Origin: a virus
Length of the DNA stretch: 64,000 nt
IMG/VR virus record: IMGVR_UViG_3300023174_000074
Coordinates: 1 to 64,000 of that record
Direction: 5' to 3' (one strand)
The notes under the pieces were generated by a model. It saw only the letters and a program-made list of their open reading frames with translations. It was not told the origin of the DNA and did not search any database. The stretch's first letter is position 1; every line of letters begins with the position of its first letter. The translations under genes and the position numbers were made by a program. This document shows, in pieces, positions 6,669 to 15,735 of the stretch.

Positions 6669-7667
6669 TCAAGCTTCGTCTATTATTTTTAAGCAAACTT
6701 CATTAACAAATTCTTCCATATCTTTTGGATCTATTGTGTCCACTGAGTCTGACATTTTGTGGCAGTTGAATAACATTTTGAAGTTTAGGTATTTACCATC
6801 CTTATTTATAACTGGGCTTTTTTCCTCAGTTACAGGAAGAGGATTAATCACAGTGCTGTTTATCCCATATTTCTTGAAGATTACTGAATCGTTAAATGGT
6901 ACGTTTACAATTGGACATTCGAATCTATTTGCGATCCAATCTGTTAAAGGTGTTCCCATTGCTCCTACAAAGAAACTTTTACCTCCTTTACCGGTTAGCT
7001 CTAAGTTAAGTACCCATTTACATTTGAAATCTCCTGCTTTGATTCTTTGTGCTAGCTGGTTAGATCCTATACCTCCGAATTCCTCGCCATCTAATATAAC
7101 GACATTTACTTCGGGTCTTAGCTTCTTAATCATTAAAGCGTTTATAACTGAGCAAGAATTATCATTGGCATTATCAGAATCTTTATTTACGATGTCATGA
7201 TGTGCTACGACAAATTTATCCGATGATCCAGGAAGAACGATATTGAAGTAGCTGTTAACATTTCTTTTAATCTCTCCTGCGATTGCTTTTAACTTTTCTG
7301 AATACTCGTCTTCTAATTGATAGAATTGTTCTTCGTGAAAATCATAAGCTTCTTCGTCGTCTTCTAATCCAGATTCTTTGAAGTCTGTATCTAGAGCTTC
7401 AACTTTTTCTCTAAATTCTTTATATAGATCTAAAGCTTCTTTTCTTTTTACCGGTGACAACGTATCTACGATATAACGGAAATCTCTCATCGTCACATCA
7501 GCTTCTCCGTTAGATTTGCTATCAGAGAAAGTATCTAACTCGTATTTAAGCCCCATCTGATCACAAAGATCAAGTATGAAATTTACTCTAGGTGTTGGAA
7601 GCTCTCCGTTTCTAAAGCAGTTTCCTAAATTTTTGACTTTACAAAAGTCGTATATCTTTGAATACAT
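6669..7667 (-). CDS. M28-type zinc metallopeptidase-like protein
   Basis: A reverse-strand gene of 332 residues. The zinc-peptidase signature is complete: AHHDI (155-159), NDNSCS (168-173, metal-bridging Asp), LDGEEFGGIGS (192-202, catalytic Glu pair), NLELTG (221-226) and a late His in NCHKMSD (301-307). This matches family M28 aminopeptidases/carboxypeptidases. About 100 N-terminal residues are charged and coiled-coil-like. There is no signal peptide, so it should act inside the cell. With the gene at 7709 it is one of only three genes here on the minus strand. Its substrate is unknown. Confidence 0.75.
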   Translation of the reverse strand: MYSKIYDFCKVKNLGNCFRNGELPTPRVNFILDLCDQMGLKYELDTFSDSKSNGEADVTMRDFRYIVDTLSPVKRKEALDLYKEFREKVEALDTDFKESGLEDDEEAYDFHEEQFYQLEDEYSEKLKAIAGEIKRNVNSYFNIVLPGSSDKFVVAHHDIVNKDSDNANDNSCSVINALMIKKLRPEVNVVILDGEEFGGIGSNQLAQRIKAGDFKCKWVLNLELTGKGGKSFFVGAMGTPLTDWIANRFECPIVNVPFNDSVIFKKYGINSTVINPLPVTEEKSPVINKDGKYLNFKMLFNCHKMSDSVDTIDPKDMEEFVNEVCLKIIDEA

Positions 7668-7708
7668 ATTGTTTTTTACAAATTTAATGAATTAATACGG
7701 GATAAAAA

Positions 7709-8014
7709 TTAATTTCTCTTTTTAGATGCTTTATCTTTAAATGAGTCTTTTATGTATCCTGTTATCTGAGCCCCTGATTTTTTACCTTCATTTAAAAATT
7801 TATTGAATTTCTCTGATTTACCCTCTTCGTCTAGAAAATCGTGAAAATATGCTGCCTCGAACATGGCGTCAAAAACTTCTGGAAGCTGCTGATTTTGTGT
7901 TTTGTAATTTCTTGAATTAACTCTAATTTCCGAATTTTGTCCTGGAACGTCTATGCTACCGGGTGAATCTAGCCATTCATTAATAAACATGTGGATATTT
8001 TTTAAATTTTTCAT
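7709..8014 (-). CDS. Hypothetical protein with capsid-targeting-like leader
   Basis: The 101-residue product starts MKNLKNIHMFINEWLDSPGS. The first 13 residues fit the leader pattern shared by several proteins here and contain Ile-Asn-Glu, a match to the T4 gp21 protease consensus [I/L]-x-E. The remainder is hydrophilic with a Lys-rich end. A reverse-strand GATATATA (8020-8027) lies only five bases before the ATG, so the mRNA may be leaderless. It probably shares a transcript with the M28 gene downstream. Confidence 0.6.
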   Translation of the reverse strand: MKNLKNIHMFINEWLDSPGSIDVPGQNSEIRVNSRNYKTQNQQLPEVFDAMFEAAYFHDFLDEEGKSEKFNKFLNEGKKSGAQITGYIKDSFKDKASKKRN

Positions 8015-8019
8015 CTTTT

Positions 8020-8027
8020 TATATATC
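8020..8027 (-). promoter_or_regulatory. GATATATA element, reverse strand
   Basis: On the minus strand the sequence reads GATATATAAAAAGATG into the start codon at 8014. It is the only promoter-like sequence seen for the reverse-strand pair and belongs to the recurrent GATATATA class. Confidence 0.5.
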
Positions 8028-8094
8028 TTACTGAAACTTAAATAAAGATTGAAATAAAAAGATAGTATCTATATAAAACATACACAAATAAAAA

Positions 8095-9492
8095 ATGATC
8101 GTAGACATTGAGAATAAAGGGGAATATCTTAAAGTATCACACTTCACGGAGGAAGGCGATTTATCTTTTTTAGATGTCCCTATTCCGGAATCAGAAAGAT
8201 TTGTTTGGGAAAAATGCAGTCCTAGCAATTCCTCTAAGGATAAAGAATGGAAAACCTGGACGGGTGACTCTGTAAAGAAACTAAAAACTAAAAAATACGA
8301 CAAATACAGGATGGCTCAGATTTTAATTGAGGCAGATCCTGAACTAACAGCTCCACTTTGGATATATCAAAATCCTAAGAAATATTTTGTCGATATTGAG
8401 GTTGAGATAACCGAGGATATGGCAGCAGCACTAGACACGGAGAATGCTAAAAATAGAGTCATTTCGATAGGTATTGCAACGGATAAATGTAAATTAATAG
8501 TTTTAGGTCTAGATCCACTGACTCCTGAACAGCAAGCTAGTATCTATAAGAAAACCAATGAATATTTCAAAAAGTTTGGCGACGAATGGTCTTTTAAATA
8601 TAAACAGTTTGAGACCGAATATGATATGTTGTACACATTCTTTAAAGAGCTTGGTCCTAAAATGCCAGTTATGACAGGATGGAACTGGCTAGGTTATGAC
8701 TGGCCCTATCTTATTAATAGAGCGAAGAAACTTGGGATTGATCCAAAAATTATTTCACCTGGCGGGTATCTTATAGGGAAACAACAGCTACCCGCTCATC
8801 TACTAATGTTTGACTACTTAGAAATCTACAAGAAGTGGGACAGAGTTATCAAGATTAAAGAAAGTAATAGATTGGATTACGTAGCAGACAAAGCAATAGG
8901 ACTTAAAAAAATTGAATATAATGGGACACTTCGAGACCTCTATCAATCAAACTTCGAAGACTTTATTTACTATAACGTAGTTGACTGCGCTTTAGTACAT
9001 TACATCGATCAGAAATTAAAGACAATGCAGACTTTCTTTAAAATAGCTATGATTAGCGGGGTGGAGATAAATAGATGCCTTTCTCCGGTTTGGTCAACAG
9101 AAGTATTAATGCTTAGGAAATTCTTAGATCGCAAACAGTTATTTGTCGTGGAAAACAGGGAGGAAGTACACGTAAAATTTGCGGGTGGATATGTTAAAGA
9201 ACCCATAACGGGACTACATGAATGGGTGGCATGCTATGACTTTGCGTCGCTATATCCAAATACAATGGTTCAGTGGAACATCTCACCAGAGGCATATAGA
9301 GGTAAAAATCCGGTAAATCCCAAAGATGATTGGATTAGGACAGCATCCGGAGCATGCTTTGCCTCCGACGAAGAAGATCCGATACTTAAAATAATTATTA
9401 AGGATTTGTACGCTAAACGTCGTAAAACGAAGGATAAAATGCTAGAGCTAGAATATGAAATCGATCAGCTGAAAAAAAAGATAGGTAAATAG
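8095..9492 (+). CDS. gp43: DNA polymerase family B (T4 gp43-like), N-terminal subunit
   Basis: The 465 residues cover the N-terminal and 3'-5' exonuclease domains and the first palm motif. Exo I is YFVDIEVEI (about 97-105), Exo II is TGWNWLGYDWPYL (about 193-205), Exo III is YNVVDCALVHYI (about 295-306) and polymerase motif A is YDFASLYPNTM (about 381-391). The protein stops in the fingers after a charged helix (LEYEIDQLKKKIGK). Motifs B and C are absent here and found at 28965-31809. A two-chain polymerase is implied, joined through the fingers helices. Split gp43 genes are known in some Aeromonas T4-like phages. Confidence 0.85.
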   Translation: MIVDIENKGEYLKVSHFTEEGDLSFLDVPIPESERFVWEKCSPSNSSKDKEWKTWTGDSVKKLKTKKYDKYRMAQILIEADPELTAPLWIYQNPKKYFVDIEVEITEDMAAALDTENAKNRVISIGIATDKCKLIVLGLDPLTPEQQASIYKKTNEYFKKFGDEWSFKYKQFETEYDMLYTFFKELGPKMPVMTGWNWLGYDWPYLINRAKKLGIDPKIISPGGYLIGKQQLPAHLLMFDYLEIYKKWDRVIKIKESNRLDYVADKAIGLKKIEYNGTLRDLYQSNFEDFIYYNVVDCALVHYIDQKLKTMQTFFKIAMISGVEINRCLSPVWSTEVLMLRKFLDRKQLFVVENREEVHVKFAGGYVKEPITGLHEWVACYDFASLYPNTMVQWNISPEAYRGKNPVNPKDDWIRTASGACFASDEEDPILKIIIKDLYAKRRKTKDKMLELEYEIDQLKKKIGK

Positions 9493-9526
9493 AAAATAAA
9501 GAACATCGAGCCGCTTAAACCATATC

Positions 9527-9534
9527 GATATATA
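9527..9534 (+). promoter_or_regulatory. GATATATA element upstream of dUTPase
   Basis: GATATATA lies 48 bases before the ATG at 9583, between short inverted CCGCT/AGCGG arms. It belongs to the recurrent GATATATA class; activity is inferred. Confidence 0.4.
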
Positions 9535-9582
9535 AAACCCAGCGGAAACACTCAAGTAAGTAAACAATTAAAAAAGACAAAT

Positions 9583-10062
9583 ATGGCAAACACAGACAAT
9601 CAATGCAAGGACCTTATTATTGAGGGGGATTACGTAAAGTCCACACACCACTTGGACACATTAATGACATTACAGAAGAATACTCAGGAGAATGTATATG
9701 GCTACGATTTCGCAAATCTCTCTTTGGGAGAAATTAAAGACTTTTGGCTTTGGAACACCAGAGCAATCGATGACGAAATTTCGGAAGCATATGACGCTCT
9801 AGGCGGGGTTTCAAATAATGGTGAAACATCAATAGGTAACGCAGTTTGGAAACCCTGGAAAAGTAATTACAAGAAAGGATATGAAATGAAAGTATCAGAT
9901 CTTTCTGAAGACGATGTTAAAGAGTTAAAAATGGAATTGGTGGATATCCAGCACTTTTTGTTCAATATGATGATTTCTGTTGGCATGAATGCGGAGGAGC
10001 TTTATGACTATTATTTAAGTAAGAATAAAGAGAATATCAGAAGAGCTAATAGCGGATACTAA
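9583..10062 (+). CDS. All-alpha (dimeric) dUTPase/dCTPase-like pyrophosphatase
   Basis: This 159-residue protein has the helical MazG/dUTPase signature: AIDDEISEAYDAL (about 61-73) with the metal-binding Glu residues, then ELVDIQHFLFNMMISVGM (about 121-138) and the C-terminal KNKENIRRANSGY (about 147-159). Such enzymes hydrolyse dUTP (and dCTP in T4 gp56) to the monophosphate, keeping uracil out of DNA and supplying dUMP to thymidylate synthase. It lies directly upstream of nrdB and nrdA, a nucleotide-metabolism group. Confidence 0.8.
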   Translation: MANTDNQCKDLIIEGDYVKSTHHLDTLMTLQKNTQENVYGYDFANLSLGEIKDFWLWNTRAIDDEISEAYDALGGVSNNGETSIGNAVWKPWKSNYKKGYEMKVSDLSEDDVKELKMELVDIQHFLFNMMISVGMNAEELYDYYLSKNKENIRRANSGY

Positions 10063-10107
10063 TTCTTTCTGATCTTAGCAAAATAAAAAATAAAAATAAA
10101 CATTATT

Positions 10108-11088
10108 ATGAATCGTAACATTTTCATGCCCAGAGTGAATATTCTTCCCTATGAATATCCATCTCTTTTGGCATACAAAGACGCAATCCGCCACTCATAT
10201 TGGATTGACACAGAATTTAACTTTACCACAGATATTGATGATTTTAAAACTAAAATATCAGATCAGGAGCGTGAAGTTATAAAAAGATCAATGCTTGCGA
10301 TTGCTCAGATAGAGGTAAACGTTAAGACCTTTTGGGCTGATCTTTATAAGAGAATGCCAATAACTGAAATTGGCGATGTTGGTATGACCTTTGCTGAATC
10401 TGAAGTAAGACACAAAGACGCATACGCTAGATTAATTCGAATACTTGGTCTGGAAGAGGAATTTATGCATGTTGTTGAAATTCCTGCAATTAAAGACAGA
10501 ATAGCTTACCTAACTAAATATTTAGACGGTACAAGAAGTAAGGACAATAAAATGTATACTAAATCCGTTCTTTTATTTTCTTTATTCATAGAACACGTTA
10601 GCTTATTTAGTCAATTTTTGATTATGATGTCTTTCAATAAAGAAAAAAATCTTTTTAAGGGAATTTCAAATGTCGTTGAAGCTACTTCAAAAGAAGAAGA
10701 AATACACGGTAATTTTGGTTCAGAACTTATTAACATTATTAAAGAGGAAAATCCTGAATGGTTCGATAAAGAATTCGAACAATTGATCGATTCAGCTTGC
10801 AAAAAAGCGTATATTGCTGAATGTAAAATACTAGACTGGATCTTTGAACAAGGTGAACTAAGTTTCTTAACAAAAAATACTATTAAGAGTTTTATACAAA
10901 ATAGATTTAATAATTCTCTACAACGAATTGGCATGAAACCAGTTTTTGAAGTGGATTTTGCTGAAATAGAAAAAACTTTATGGTTCGATATTGAGATACT
11001 TTCAACTAAGGAGGGGGACTTTTTTTACAAGAAGCAAATCGAGTATTTTAAGAAAGGTAAGTCAATAACTGAAGATGATTTATTTTAA
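10108..11088 (+). CDS. nrdB: Ribonucleotide reductase small subunit NrdB (class Ia)
   Basis: The 326-residue protein carries the di-iron/tyrosyl-radical ligands in order: AQIEVNVKTFW, ESEVRHKDAYARL (Glu-x-x-His and the radical Tyr four residues after the His), LFIEHVSLFSQF and SKEEEIHGNFG (Glu-x-x-His). The C-terminus ends acidic and aromatic (ITEDDLF), as needed to bind NrdA. With NrdA it reduces ribonucleoside diphosphates. It is intact, unlike nrdA. Confidence 0.9.
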   Translation: MNRNIFMPRVNILPYEYPSLLAYKDAIRHSYWIDTEFNFTTDIDDFKTKISDQEREVIKRSMLAIAQIEVNVKTFWADLYKRMPITEIGDVGMTFAESEVRHKDAYARLIRILGLEEEFMHVVEIPAIKDRIAYLTKYLDGTRSKDNKMYTKSVLLFSLFIEHVSLFSQFLIMMSFNKEKNLFKGISNVVEATSKEEEIHGNFGSELINIIKEENPEWFDKEFEQLIDSACKKAYIAECKILDWIFEQGELSFLTKNTIKSFIQNRFNNSLQRIGMKPVFEVDFAEIEKTLWFDIEILSTKEGDFFYKKQIEYFKKGKSITEDDLF

Positions 11089-11095
11089 GGACGAA

Positions 11096-11326
11096 ATGGA
11101 CGAAATCAATAGCCAGGATTTCGTACTAGGCGAATACCTATATATGGGAATGGCTAAATGTTCAAACGCAACAGTCGTAATTTCTATAGGATATAAAATA
11201 GATTATTGCTACAAGAAGGCAATGGAATTTCAAGCTTTAAATGAAAATATTGTTTTTTATAAAATTAATAAAGTTAAGGTTGGGAAATTAAAAAAATGTA
11301 AAGAATTTTTAATTGATAAAAAATAA
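11096..11326 (+). CDS. Small hypothetical protein between nrdB and nrdA
   Basis: I prefer the start MDEINSQDFVLGEY at 11096; an in-frame ATG at 11075 overlaps nrdB by 14 bases. The 76-residue product is small and Lys-rich at the end (KVGKLKKCKEFLIDKK). No domain is recognised. It probably shares the nrd transcript. Confidence 0.5.
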   Translation: MDEINSQDFVLGEYLYMGMAKCSNATVVISIGYKIDYCYKKAMEFQALNENIVFYKINKVKVGKLKKCKEFLIDKK

Positions 11327-11341
11327 AAAAAATAAAAATAA

Positions 11342-12409
11342 ATGAGTTACGAAAAAAATTACTGGCTAAATGAAGACAGTAGAACATTTTTATCCAGAGG
11401 ATATATTACTGAATCACCAGAACAACGGATTAAAGATGTAGCAAACACCGCAGAAAAGTATCTAAAAATTGAAGGGTTTGCAAAAAAGTTTGAAGACTAT
11501 ATGACTAGAGGATTCTATAGTTTATCAACTCCTGTTTGGATTAACTTCGGTAAAGACAAAGGACTTCCTGTTAGTTGTTACGGTAGTAATGTTGATGATA
11601 CTTTAGATAGTATCTTAAATGGAAGCAGAGAAGTTGGAATGATGTCAAAATACGGAGGTGGAACTTCTGCATTTTTAGGAAACATCAGAGCAAGGGGTAC
11701 TGCAATTTCAACAGGTGGAAGTGCAGATGGGCCAGTTCACTATGCTAGATTATATGATACTACAGTTGATGTTTGTAAACAATCAGAGGCAAGAAGAGGA
11801 GCATGTGCAGTGTGGTTACCTGTTGAGCATAATGACATTTTAGAATTCTTAGATATTGGAACAGAAGGTAATCCCATTCAGAATTTACAATATGGGGTTA
11901 CTGTTACCGATAAATGGTTAGATGAAATGAAGGGTGGAGACTCAGATAAAAGAAAAATATGGGCTAAAATAATACAAAGACGTAGTGAATTTGGATTTCC
12001 GTATATCATGTTTAAGGACTCGTCAAATAGTAATTCACCATACAAAGAATTAGGACTTGAAATTACTGCAAGTAATTTATGTGTTGCTCCTTGGACTGAA
12101 GTAGATGTTAAAGTAGATGGAATTAAAAAAACAATGCCAATAATCATGTTAGATTGTTTATTTCAATATAACATGTATAAAACACTTGAAGTTAAATCAT
12201 TCAATACTAAAACATCTGAGGCTGAATATAAAAGAGTATTAGATAGTGCTATGACATCTAGCAAAGCTAAAGTTATGAAAATAACTGACGAGAATACTGG
12301 AAAGTCAATAACATGTACGCCTGATCATAAAGTGTATACAAGCAATAGAGGATATGTTATGGCTAAAGATTTAAAGGAAGATGATGAATTAGTTATAAAA
12401 AGTTCCTAA
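11342..12409 (+). CDS. nrdA: Ribonucleotide reductase large subunit, N-extein plus split N-intein
   Basis: Residues 1-246 are NrdA, including the active-site Cys in LPVSCYGSNVDDT and SEARRGACAVWLPVEH, ending at ITASNL. Residue 247 is intein Cys1 (CVAPWTEVDV), and the intein N-half runs to the stop with the block B motif TCTPDHKVYTSNRG. NrdA proteins normally read SNLCxEI here, and the C-half at 13420 supplies CSEIQLP after its own intein half. A functional NrdA therefore needs protein trans-splicing. An HNH endonuclease gene lies between the halves. SNL/C is a known intein site in NrdA. Confidence 0.9.
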   Translation: MSYEKNYWLNEDSRTFLSRGYITESPEQRIKDVANTAEKYLKIEGFAKKFEDYMTRGFYSLSTPVWINFGKDKGLPVSCYGSNVDDTLDSILNGSREVGMMSKYGGGTSAFLGNIRARGTAISTGGSADGPVHYARLYDTTVDVCKQSEARRGACAVWLPVEHNDILEFLDIGTEGNPIQNLQYGVTVTDKWLDEMKGGDSDKRKIWAKIIQRRSEFGFPYIMFKDSSNSNSPYKELGLEITASNLCVAPWTEVDVKVDGIKKTMPIIMLDCLFQYNMYKTLEVKSFNTKTSEAEYKRVLDSAMTSSKAKVMKITDENTGKSITCTPDHKVYTSNRGYVMAKDLKEDDELVIKSS

Positions 12410-12423
12410 AGTTTTATGTTCTG

Positions 12424-12477
12424 AGATAAAGTTACTAAATTATTTAGATATATAATTAAATAAAAATAACTTTATCT
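12424..12477 (+). promoter_or_regulatory. Hairpin with GATATATA in its loop, upstream of nrdA endonuclease gene
   Basis: AGATAAAGTTA (12424-12434) pairs perfectly with TAACTTTATCT (12467-12477), one base before the ATG at 12479. GATATATA (12447-12454) sits in the loop. The stem would cover the ribosome-binding region in read-through RNA, while RNA started from the loop would lack the 5' arm. T4 I-TevI is controlled by the same logic. Confidence 0.65.
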
Positions 12478-12478
12478 T

Positions 12479-13426
12479 ATGGACTATGAAAAAATATATA
12501 AGAATTTATGTACTTTGTGCCAAACAAAAAATATTAAAGAACGAATATCCAATAGAAATTTGAACGATAAACGCTTAAATGAAGATTACATCTATACTGA
12601 AAAACACCATATTATACCAAGACATGCCGGAGGAAATGATAATGTTCTAAATTTGGCTGAAATGCTACCGGAGGAACATTATATGGCACATTTATTAAGA
12701 TATAAAGCGTATAATGATAGAAATGATTTTTTAGCTATTAGATTTATGGTTAATGGCTATATTAATAAAAAAATATTAGCGGATAAGATCGATCTAAAAT
12801 TAAAAAATAAATTAGCTGCATCATTCAAACAAAATATTGCAATGTTTAGGAAAAACAATTCATGGCATAGCACTGAAGGTATTAAAAATATATCAGAAGC
12901 AAGAAAGGGTACTATGGTAGTTAAAGATAGTATAGAAAATAAAATCATAGGTTCAGTAGATATAAATCACCCTAATATCATATCAGGAAAATGGGTACAT
13001 CATACTAAAGGAAAAATATCGGTAATTTGTAAAAAAACAGGAATTAAAAAAAATATAACAGCTAAGGAATATGAAGATAATAAAGATAATTATGCCTACA
13101 ATGGAGGAAAGGTTAATGGTAAAAATAATCCAAGATTTAGCGGATTTTCCGACGAAGATTTAATTAAAATAGTGTCTGATTTTTCAATTAAAATGGATAT
13201 AGGATTTTTACTTCCATACCGTACTGTAGCAAATCATTATAGAAAATATGAAAAATATGAAAAACTACCAAAATCATTTAGTTCATTTAGATTCAATGGA
13301 TTGGGCGTTGTAGAATTACATAGACTAGCATCAGAAAAAACAGGATTAGAACTTAATATCTATTACTATAATGATCCAAAAATTAAAAACAAAATTAAAA
13401 ACAAAATTAAAAACATATTATGTTAA
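12479..13426 (+). CDS. Free-standing HNH homing endonuclease
   Basis: The 315-residue protein has an HNH core, EKHHIIPRHAGGNDN...NLAEMLPEEHYMAHLL (about 41-78), with the double His, the Asn and the third His. A long Lys/Asn-rich C-terminus includes NUMOD-like elements (GKNNPRFSGF and KNITAKEY). It lies between the two nrdA pieces, is not fused to either intein half, and overlaps the C-intein ATG by seven bases. It probably cuts intein-free nrdA alleles to spread itself and the split intein. Composition is even more AT-rich than the flanking nrd genes. Confidence 0.85.
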   Translation: MDYEKIYKNLCTLCQTKNIKERISNRNLNDKRLNEDYIYTEKHHIIPRHAGGNDNVLNLAEMLPEEHYMAHLLRYKAYNDRNDFLAIRFMVNGYINKKILADKIDLKLKNKLAASFKQNIAMFRKNNSWHSTEGIKNISEARKGTMVVKDSIENKIIGSVDINHPNIISGKWVHHTKGKISVICKKTGIKKNITAKEYEDNKDNYAYNGGKVNGKNNPRFSGFSDEDLIKIVSDFSIKMDIGFLLPYRTVANHYRKYEKYEKLPKSFSSFRFNGLGVVELHRLASEKTGLELNIYYYNDPKIKNKIKNKIKNILC

Positions 13427-14406
13427 AAATAGAATATTTAGAAGAAGAAATACCAGTATACGATATTACTGTTGAAGATAATCATAACTTTTATGCTGAT
13501 GATATTTTAGTGCATAACTGTTCAGAAATTCAATTACCTACGGATTCATTCAATTCCTTTGTGTGCTGTTTAGGTTCTATTAATCTACTGCACTGGGATG
13601 AAATTAAGGAAACCGATGCAATTGAAATTTATACGATGTTCTTAAATGCAGTTATGGACGAATTCATAAACAAGTCATTTAATATGCCCGGGATGAAAAG
13701 AGCATGGAGATTTGCAAATGATCATAGAGCGTTAGGACTTGGAGTACTAGGATATCATTCATTGTTTCAATCTAAACTAATCTCATTCGATTCTCTTAGA
13801 GCAAAGCAGTTAAACCACGAAATATTTTCAATATTAAAAGAAAAAAGTGAAGCGGCTTCAAGATTATTGCATGATGAGAAAGGTTACAAATCAATCAGAC
13901 CCGGATATGCTAATACAACGCTTATCGCAATTGCTCCAACAAAGAGTAGTTCATTCATTCTAGGACAGGTAAGTATGGGAATTGAACCGATTAAATCTAA
14001 TTATTTTATTAAGGATTTGGCGAAATCAAAAACAATTTATAAAAATCCTTTTTTAATCCAAGAGTTAGATAAGTATGACTTAAATACTCCGGAAGTCTGG
14101 GAGAGTATTTTAAAGAGAGATGGATCAGTTCAACATTTGGACTTTCCAACAAAGGGAGTTTTTAAATCATTTATTGAAATTTCTCCAAAGGAGATAATTT
14201 TACAGGCTGCTCAAAGACAAAAGCATATCGATCAGTCACAGTCTCTTAACCTAATGATACACCCTTCAGTGTCAGCAAAAGATATTAATCAATTATATCT
14301 CTATGCGCATGAGGAGGGGATTAAAACACTATATTACCAATTTAGTCAAAGCTCTGCCCAATCTTTTGCTAGGAATATATTGGAATGCTCTAGCTGTGAG
14401 GCTTAA
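13420..14406 (+). CDS. nrdA: Split C-intein plus ribonucleotide reductase large subunit C-extein
   Basis: Residues 1-33 are the C-intein: PVYDITVEDNHNFYADDI and the terminal LVHN, followed by Cys+1. The extein (from 13519) reads CSEIQLPTDSFNSFVCCLG, the normal NrdA continuation with active-site cysteines, and ends LECSSCEA with the CxxC pair that relays electrons from thioredoxin or glutaredoxin. The total extein (246 + 295 residues) is compact for NrdA, with no N-terminal ATP-cone visible. The start codon sits inside the end of the endonuclease gene. Confidence 0.9.
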   Translation: MLKIEYLEEEIPVYDITVEDNHNFYADDILVHNCSEIQLPTDSFNSFVCCLGSINLLHWDEIKETDAIEIYTMFLNAVMDEFINKSFNMPGMKRAWRFANDHRALGLGVLGYHSLFQSKLISFDSLRAKQLNHEIFSILKEKSEAASRLLHDEKGYKSIRPGYANTTLIAIAPTKSSSFILGQVSMGIEPIKSNYFIKDLAKSKTIYKNPFLIQELDKYDLNTPEVWESILKRDGSVQHLDFPTKGVFKSFIEISPKEIILQAAQRQKHIDQSQSLNLMIHPSVSAKDINQLYLYAHEEGIKTLYYQFSQSSAQSFARNILECSSCEA

Positions 14407-14420
14407 AAAATATTACAGAA

Positions 14421-15047
14421 ATGGAAAGAATAAAAAATTTTCAGGATTTTGCTTTAAACGAAAGAGAACTTCCTGATAATCAAGGTAAAATACTGGTTAT
14501 TTTGGGATCACCTGGATCTGGTAAAGGTACATTATCGAAGGAATTGAAAAAAAAATATGATTTTATCCACTTATCAACTGGAGATCTTATAAGAAATTCA
14601 GAAGACGAGGATATTAAAAAAATCATAGATGCTGGTAATTTTTTACCTGACAATATGATGATAAAAATGCTCAGAAAAGAGTTAAGAAAAGTTGATCCTA
14701 GTTCTAATGTTATCCTGGATGGATTTCCTAGAACAATAAAGCAAGCTAAAAGATTAGATTCTCTTTTAGGTAGAATGGGATTAGGTTTAAATCATGCGAT
14801 TTATTTAGACCTCCCCGATAAGGTTGCTAAAGAGAGAATAAAAAGCAGAGCCAAAGAGGAGAACAGAAAGGATGATGCTAGTGAAGAAATTGTAGAGAAA
14901 AGGTTTAAAGAATACCACGAGAAAACATTTCCTCTTTTAGACTTCTATCAAAAAAGTCGTAAGCTTATAAAAATAGAGGCTAACGAGGGTAAGGATAAAG
15001 TTTTAAAACAAGTCAGAGAAAGACTTGGCTTAAAATCCAAAAAGTAA
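14421..15047 (+). CDS. adk: Adenylate kinase with N-terminal capsid-targeting-like leader
   Basis: Residues 24-208 form an adenylate kinase: P-loop GSPGSGKGT (29-37), NMP-binding LSTGDLIR, DGFPRT, and the LID/core region RKDDASEEIVEKRFKEYH. The LID is short and lacks zinc cysteines. It interconverts 2 ADP with ATP and AMP. The kinase core is preceded by MERIKNFQDFALNERELPD, whose first 14 residues match the leader of other proteins here and contain Leu-Asn-Glu, which fits the T4 prohead protease consensus. A nucleotide kinase would not need this extension, so packaging into the head is a reasonable inference. It closely follows nrdA. Confidence 0.85.
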   Translation: MERIKNFQDFALNERELPDNQGKILVILGSPGSGKGTLSKELKKKYDFIHLSTGDLIRNSEDEDIKKIIDAGNFLPDNMMIKMLRKELRKVDPSSNVILDGFPRTIKQAKRLDSLLGRMGLGLNHAIYLDLPDKVAKERIKSRAKEENRKDDASEEIVEKRFKEYHEKTFPLLDFYQKSRKLIKIEANEGKDKVLKQVRERLGLKSKK

Positions 15048-15057
15048 AATTTAGATC

Positions 15058-15708
15058 ATGTCAGAAAGCATAGCTGGGAATTTTGTGAGGTCTCTAAAAG
15101 AGAAGCTTTCAGAAGAAAAAAATCAAATACAAAGGAAAAGAATCCTATTACAGGATTCTTTTGATATCATTCTCGAAGTGTTTAGAACACATTCGGATCT
15201 CGAGATAAGAACTATTAGGGATTTTGAAACTTCAGAGATATCTTTTTTTGTTGACGTTTACTCACCGTCGGATCAATACGAATCTATAAAAATTGCATTA
15301 GAAAAATCTGGCATTCTAATAAATTCAACAATGCTTGGTGAATATAAGTGCCTGTTTATTGTAGATCTTGAAAATAGATTGATAGCATCAGGGAATCCGC
15401 ATAACATATTCTCTATTGAAATTTTCTCAAAAAGGCTTAGAACTTTTAAGCTTAAAATATCACACTGTGATCCTAATTTTACATATTCTGTTTTTGAAAA
15501 AAATTACCATGAAATAAAATACTGGTATTATGAGAATTGCTCAATAGAGGTTAAATCGATAAGACTTAAGGATTTTGATAGGGATAAGGAAAAAATTAAT
15601 ATATCTGATGATGAAACCAATCATGAGATAGAAATGACATTCAATGAAATAGGTGAGCTAAATAATTTTAATTTATTTCAGAAAAAGGGGAGAAAAAACA
15701 AGAAATAG
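15058..15708 (+). CDS. Hypothetical protein
   Basis: A 216-residue mixed alpha/beta protein, Lys-rich at the C-terminus (FQKKGRKNKK). The N-terminal 40 residues (VRSLKEKLSEEKNQIQRKR) look helical. No signal peptide, membrane segment or known motif is seen. It lies 10 bases after adk and 27 before a glycosyltransferase gene, probably in one transcript. Confidence 0.6.
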   Translation: MSESIAGNFVRSLKEKLSEEKNQIQRKRILLQDSFDIILEVFRTHSDLEIRTIRDFETSEISFFVDVYSPSDQYESIKIALEKSGILINSTMLGEYKCLFIVDLENRLIASGNPHNIFSIEIFSKRLRTFKLKISHCDPNFTYSVFEKNYHEIKYWYYENCSIEVKSIRLKDFDRDKEKINISDDETNHEIEMTFNEIGELNNFNLFQKKGRKNKK

Positions 15709-15735
15709 ATCTATAATAATTAAAATATACAACCA

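Noticed and set aside
9490-9570. Homing-gene-type hairpin before the dUTPase
   Set aside because: The CCGCT/AGCGG arms are only 5 bp and the downstream gene is not an endonuclease; recorded only as a GATATATA element.
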